From the NCBI RefSeq assembly GCF_030268685.1, contig NZ_BSRQ01000004.1:310001-374000 (forward strand): a DNA stretch of 64,000 nucleotides. Reading direction: 5' to 3'. Position 1 is the first letter of the stretch. Every line of letters starts with the position of its first letter. The stretch comes from Microtetraspora sp. NBRC 13810 (GTDB lineage: Bacteria; Actinomycetota; Actinomycetes; Streptosporangiales; Streptosporangiaceae). The translations under genes were made by a program, and so were the position numbers. The notes beneath the pieces are model-generated. The model did not search any database. It was not told the DNA's origin and worked only from the letters and a program-made list of their open reading frames with translations. Of this stretch, positions 60,874 through 64,000 are shown piece after piece.

Positions 60874-61857
60874 ATGCGGCGGGTGGCGTTGGAAGAGGCG
60901 TTCTGGTTCGACGGGCTGACGACCGCCGGGTCGTTCACCGGTGCCGGCCGGGTCACACCGTACCGGCCCGAGGCGGTCGAGGGGTACACGCGCAAGCTGA
61001 CGGACTTCACCGAGTACCGGCTGCCCGAGATGGACGAGCACGGCATCGACGTGCAGGTGCTGTCGCTGACCTCGCCGGGCGTGCAGATGCAGCCGGACGC
61101 CGGCATCGCCGTGGACGACGCCCGGCGAGCCAACGACTTCCTCGCCGAGACCATCGCCCGGCACCCGACGCGGTTCGCCGGGCTGGCCGCGCTGCCGCTG
61201 CAGGACCCCGAGCGCGCCGCGGCCGAGCTGCGCCGCGCCGTGACGTCGCTGGGCCTGCACGGCGCGCTGGTCAACGACCACACCCTGGGCCACTACCTCG
61301 ACGAGGAGCCGTACGACGTGGTGTGGGCGGAGTTGGAAGCGCTCGGCGTCCCGCTCTACCTGCATCCGAACGCGGTGCCGGTGGACCGGTGGCGGGTGCT
61401 GGAGGGGCATCCCGAGCTGGAGGGCGCGTCGTTCAGCTGGGCGGCGGCAACTGGCGGGCACGCGATGCGGCTCGTCTACGCCGGGGTGTTCGACCGTTTC
61501 CCCGGGGTCACCGTCATCCTGGGGCACAACGGCGAGTTCCTGCCCTACCAGCTGACCCGGTTCGACTCCCGGCACCGGCAGCTCGCGCTGAGCCGTCCGC
61601 TGGCCAGGACGCCGTCGCAGTATCTCAGGGACAACTTCATGATCACCACGAGTGGCGTCTACTCGCACGCCGCCCTGGTCGCGGCCGTGCAGGCGATGGG
61701 CGTGGACAACGTCATGTTCGCCATCGACTATCCCTACGAGTCCACCGCCGAGGCCGCCGCCTTCCTGGACGGCGCCCCCTTCGCCCCGGACGACCTCGCC
61801 CGCATCGCGCACGGCAACGCCGACCGCGTGCTCCGGCTGTCCCCGGCGCCGCACTGA
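60874..61857 (+). CDS. amidohydrolase-superfamily metal-dependent decarboxylase
   Basis: 327-residue TIM-barrel enzyme of the ACMSD/resorcylate decarboxylase family. Ligands visible are Glu in VALEEAFWF (the opening of 2,3-dihydroxybenzoate decarboxylase-type proteins), His in PLYLHPNAVP, His in VILGHNGEFLPY and Asp in FAIDYPYES. These enzymes remove CO2 from aromatic or related acids without oxygen. It follows the transporter after a terminator and 95 bp, so it may have its own promoter but belongs to the same pathway. Hydrolysis rather than decarboxylation is possible. Confidence 0.88.
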   Translation: MRRVALEEAFWFDGLTTAGSFTGAGRVTPYRPEAVEGYTRKLTDFTEYRLPEMDEHGIDVQVLSLTSPGVQMQPDAGIAVDDARRANDFLAETIARHPTRFAGLAALPLQDPERAAAELRRAVTSLGLHGALVNDHTLGHYLDEEPYDVVWAELEALGVPLYLHPNAVPVDRWRVLEGHPELEGASFSWAAATGGHAMRLVYAGVFDRFPGVTVILGHNGEFLPYQLTRFDSRHRQLALSRPLARTPSQYLRDNFMITTSGVYSHAALVAAVQAMGVDNVMFAIDYPYESTAEAAAFLDGAPFAPDDLARIAHGNADRVLRLSPAPH

Positions 61858-61875
61858 CCGCCCGGCCGGCGCGCT

Positions 61876-64000
61876 CTATGCCTGCCGGTCGTATGCCTGC
61901 CGGTCGTCCCCCTGCCGGGCGGGCGCGGCGGGCCGGGTCAGGCTCACGGCGACGCGGAGGGCGAGGCCGGTGTTCCTGCGCTGCCCAAGCCGGTGCGCCG
62001 CGAGCTCCAGCGCCTCCCGGGACCCGACGAGGACCACCCACGATTTGGCCCTGGTGACCAGCGTGTACAGCAGCCTGCGGCGCAGCATCACCCCGCCGGC
62101 CTCGACGGTGACCGGCGCCACCACGAACGGATACTCACTGCCCTGGGAGCGGTGCACGCTGATCGCGTAGGCGTGGGTCAGCTCGTCCAGCTCGTCGAAG
62201 GCGTACTCCACCGTCTCGCCGTCGTCGGTGCGGATCTCGACCGACCGGTTCTGCGGGTCGACCGCCGTGACCGTGGCGGTCTCGCCGTTGAACACGCCCT
62301 TGTCGTAGTTGTTGCGGATCGGCATGACGCGGTCGCCGGCCCGGAAGACCGACGGCCCCGACCAGTGCTCGGCCACGCCCTCGCGCGCCGGGTTCAGCCG
62401 CTCCTGGAGCCTGCGGCCCAGCTCGGCGGTGCCGGTCGTGCCCTTGCGCATCGGGCACAGCACCTGGACCTGGTCCCGGCCGATGTTCTGTTTGCGGGGG
62501 ATCGCCTCCGTCGCCAGGTGGACCACCCGCTCGGCCACCCGCTCGGGGTCGTCGAGCTCCTCGAACCAGAAGCCGCCCCGGCCGGGCAGCGTGGGCAGCT
62601 CCCCCACCCTGATCCGGTGGGCGGCCTGGACGATCCCGCTGTCCTGAGCCTGCCGGAAGACGTGGGTCAGCTGGACGCGCGGGATGTCGGGCACGGCGAG
62701 CAGGTCGGCCAGCACGCTGCCCGGCCCGATGCTGGGAAGCTGGTCGCCGTCGCCGACGAGCAGCAGGTGGCCGCCCGACGGGATCGCGGCCGTGAGCCGG
62801 GTGGCCAGGTGCAGGTCCAGCATCGACGCCTCGTCCACCACGATCAGGTCGGCCCGCGCCGGCGTCTCCTGGAACAGCGTGCCCTCCTCCTGCTCGGGCT
62901 GGCGGGCGAGCATGCGGTGCACGGTCATCGCGGGCAGGCCGGTGAGCTCCGACAGGCGCTTGGCCGCCTTGCCCGTCGGCGCGGTCAGGGTGACCGTGCC
63001 GCCCATCGCGCGCACGGTCGCCGCGATCACCTTCACCGTGTGGCTCTTGCCGCAGCCCGGCCCGCCGGTCAGCACGGACACGGTGCTGGTCAGCGCCAGG
63101 TTGACGGCGATCCGCTGGTCCTCGTGCAGGCTGCCGTCCTCGGTGAACGGCCGCAGCGGCAGCGTCGAACGGGCCCTGAGCAGCCTGGCCAGGTGTCCCG
63201 CCAGCGCCACCTCGCGGCCGTGGTGCTCCTTGCCGTACACCAGCACCCGGCCCGGGTCGTCCGGCGGCGTCTCCAGGACCACCCGGCGCTCGGCCGCGAG
63301 CGCGTCGAGCGCCCGGCGGATGGGGGCCTCGTCCTGTTCGACCAGCACCGCCACGGCGGCGATCAGCGCCGGCAGCGGCAGGAAGCAGTGCCCGTCGCGG
63401 GCGGCGGCCGTCTCCAGCCGGTCCACGATCGCGGCCTTGATCCGCTGCGGGCTGTTCTCCGGCACGCCCGACCGCAGCGCGATCCGGTCGGCGGTCTGGA
63501 AGCCGATCCCCCTGACCTGCCCGATCAGCCGGTAGGGGTCGCCGGTGAGGACGCCGGCCGACTCGTCCCCGTACACCTGGTAGATCTTGGCGGCGAGCAG
63601 GGGGCTGATCCCGAACCCCTGCAGGACGACCATCAGCGCGGCGACCGCCTTCTGCTCCGCCCACGCCTGGACGATCTGCGCCTGCCGGGTGGCGCCGATG
63701 TTGATGACCTCGCGCAGCCGCTCCGGCTCGGTGTCGATGACCGTGAGCGTCCGCTCGCCGAAGTGGCTGACGATGGCGTGCGCGAGCCGTGGCCCGATGC
63801 CGCGGATCAGGCCCGACCCGAGATACAGCGAGATGGCGCGGACGGTGGAGGGGATCACCCGCTCGCACCGCCCGACCAGCAGGCGGCGGCCGTGCCGCGG
63901 ATGCTCGTCCCACTCGCCGGTCAGCCGCAGCGTCTCCCCGGGCTGCACGCCGGCCAGCGCGCGGCCCGAGGCGACGAACCCGGCCAGGCCGTCGGCGCTC
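61876..64000 (-). CDS. recD2: RecD2-type ATP-dependent DNA helicase (partial, 5' end outside window)
   Basis: At least 708 residues of a superfamily 1B helicase that unwinds DNA 5' to 3'. The N-terminal region with helix-hairpin-helix repeats (LGSGLIRGIGPRLAHAIV, YRLIGQVRGIGFQTADRIAL) identifies the RecD2 rather than the RecBCD RecD type. Motif I is LTGGPGCGKSHT, motif Ia TLTAPTGKAAKRLSEL, motif II VVDEASMLD, motif III LLLVGDGDQLPSIG, and the last motif AISVHRSQGSEYPFVV. The gene runs off the right edge; the frame is open to the last base. The C-terminus ends in a short repeated DRQA tail. Confidence 0.93.
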   Translation of the reverse strand, partial: SADGLAGFVASGRALAGVQPGETLRLTGEWDEHPRHGRRLLVGRCERVIPSTVRAISLYLGSGLIRGIGPRLAHAIVSHFGERTLTVIDTEPERLREVINIGATRQAQIVQAWAEQKAVAALMVVLQGFGISPLLAAKIYQVYGDESAGVLTGDPYRLIGQVRGIGFQTADRIALRSGVPENSPQRIKAAIVDRLETAAARDGHCFLPLPALIAAVAVLVEQDEAPIRRALDALAAERRVVLETPPDDPGRVLVYGKEHHGREVALAGHLARLLRARSTLPLRPFTEDGSLHEDQRIAVNLALTSTVSVLTGGPGCGKSHTVKVIAATVRAMGGTVTLTAPTGKAAKRLSELTGLPAMTVHRMLARQPEQEEGTLFQETPARADLIVVDEASMLDLHLATRLTAAIPSGGHLLLVGDGDQLPSIGPGSVLADLLAVPDIPRVQLTHVFRQAQDSGIVQAAHRIRVGELPTLPGRGGFWFEELDDPERVAERVVHLATEAIPRKQNIGRDQVQVLCPMRKGTTGTAELGRRLQERLNPAREGVAEHWSGPSVFRAGDRVMPIRNNYDKGVFNGETATVTAVDPQNRSVEIRTDDGETVEYAFDELDELTHAYAISVHRSQGSEYPFVVAPVTVEAGGVMLRRRLLYTLVTRAKSWVVLVGSREALELAAHRLGQRRNTGLALRVAVSLTRPAAPARQGDDRQAYDRQA
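61877..61906. repeat. 15-bp tandem repeat at the end of the helicase gene
   Basis: Two copies of TATGCCTGCCGGTCG (61877-61891 and 61892-61906) and a third, degraded copy encode the end of the helicase tail (DRQAYDRQA). As a multiple of three it can vary in copy number without breaking the frame. Confidence 0.9.

Overview
The window is high-GC DNA with frequent GTG and occasional TTG starts, 1-4 bp start/stop overlaps inside operons, and families typical of filamentous actinomycetes: MmyB-type XRE regulators, a SCO3242-type prenyltransferase, WhiB7-like erm control, a CsoR repressor and a DUF4236 protein. A soil actinomycete of the Streptosporangiaceae type (Nonomuraea, Streptosporangium and relatives) fits best, but this is inferred from gene content and composition. 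No tRNA, rRNA, CRISPR array, intact transposase or integrase was seen.

1-30 kb is an accessory region with many small regulatory modules and unusually many broken genes. It holds a partial CsoR repressor, a MerR-controlled hydrolase, a TetR-controlled DrrAB-type exporter with two tandem operators, a cupin and a PNPOx-like protein. It also holds a secreted amidase, a 1981-residue secreted LamG/DNRLRE protein with 25 Pro-Asp repeats, an SMR exporter with an XRE regulator, a secreted HNH nuclease, a VOC protein with a second XRE regulator, an acyl-CoA carboxylase pair with a divergent TetR, an Erm methyltransferase behind a probable attenuator leader, and a STAS/anti-sigma pair. Remnants of seven genes lie among these: an NmrA-type reductase, a ferritin-like protein, an AraC regulator with a 22-bp tandem duplication, a histidine kinase, an MFS exporter, its TetR regulator and an enolase-superfamily protein.

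30-46 kb is metabolic. A three-gene E1-alpha/E1-beta/E2 branched-chain keto acid dehydrogenase operon has a divergent AsnC/Lrp regulator. A sugar ABC transporter operon (ATPase, two permeases, lipoprotein) continues into a sugar-phosphate isomerase and a 1530-residue secreted ThuA/sugar dehydrogenase/CBM/ricin protein, with a divergent ROK repressor.

46.3-53 kb is the most interesting part. It is a tightly overlapping seven-gene operon made of an inositol-3-phosphate synthase homologue, a UbiA prenyltransferase, a TIM-barrel isomerase, EboA, a TatD-type hydrolase (EboB-like), EboE and an alkaline-phosphatase-superfamily phosphodiesterase (EboF-like). It looks like an actinobacterial version of the Ebo cluster in which an inositol phosphate synthase takes the place of the usual sugar-phosphate cyclase. 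A good promoter sits just upstream.

53-62 kb looks like an uptake and catabolism locus for a carboxylic, probably aromatic, acid: a PucR regulator and acyl-CoA ligase facing a five-gene branched-chain-amino-acid-type ABC transporter, then a metal-dependent decarboxylase of the amidohydrolase superfamily. The window ends inside a RecD2-type helicase gene read from the minus strand.
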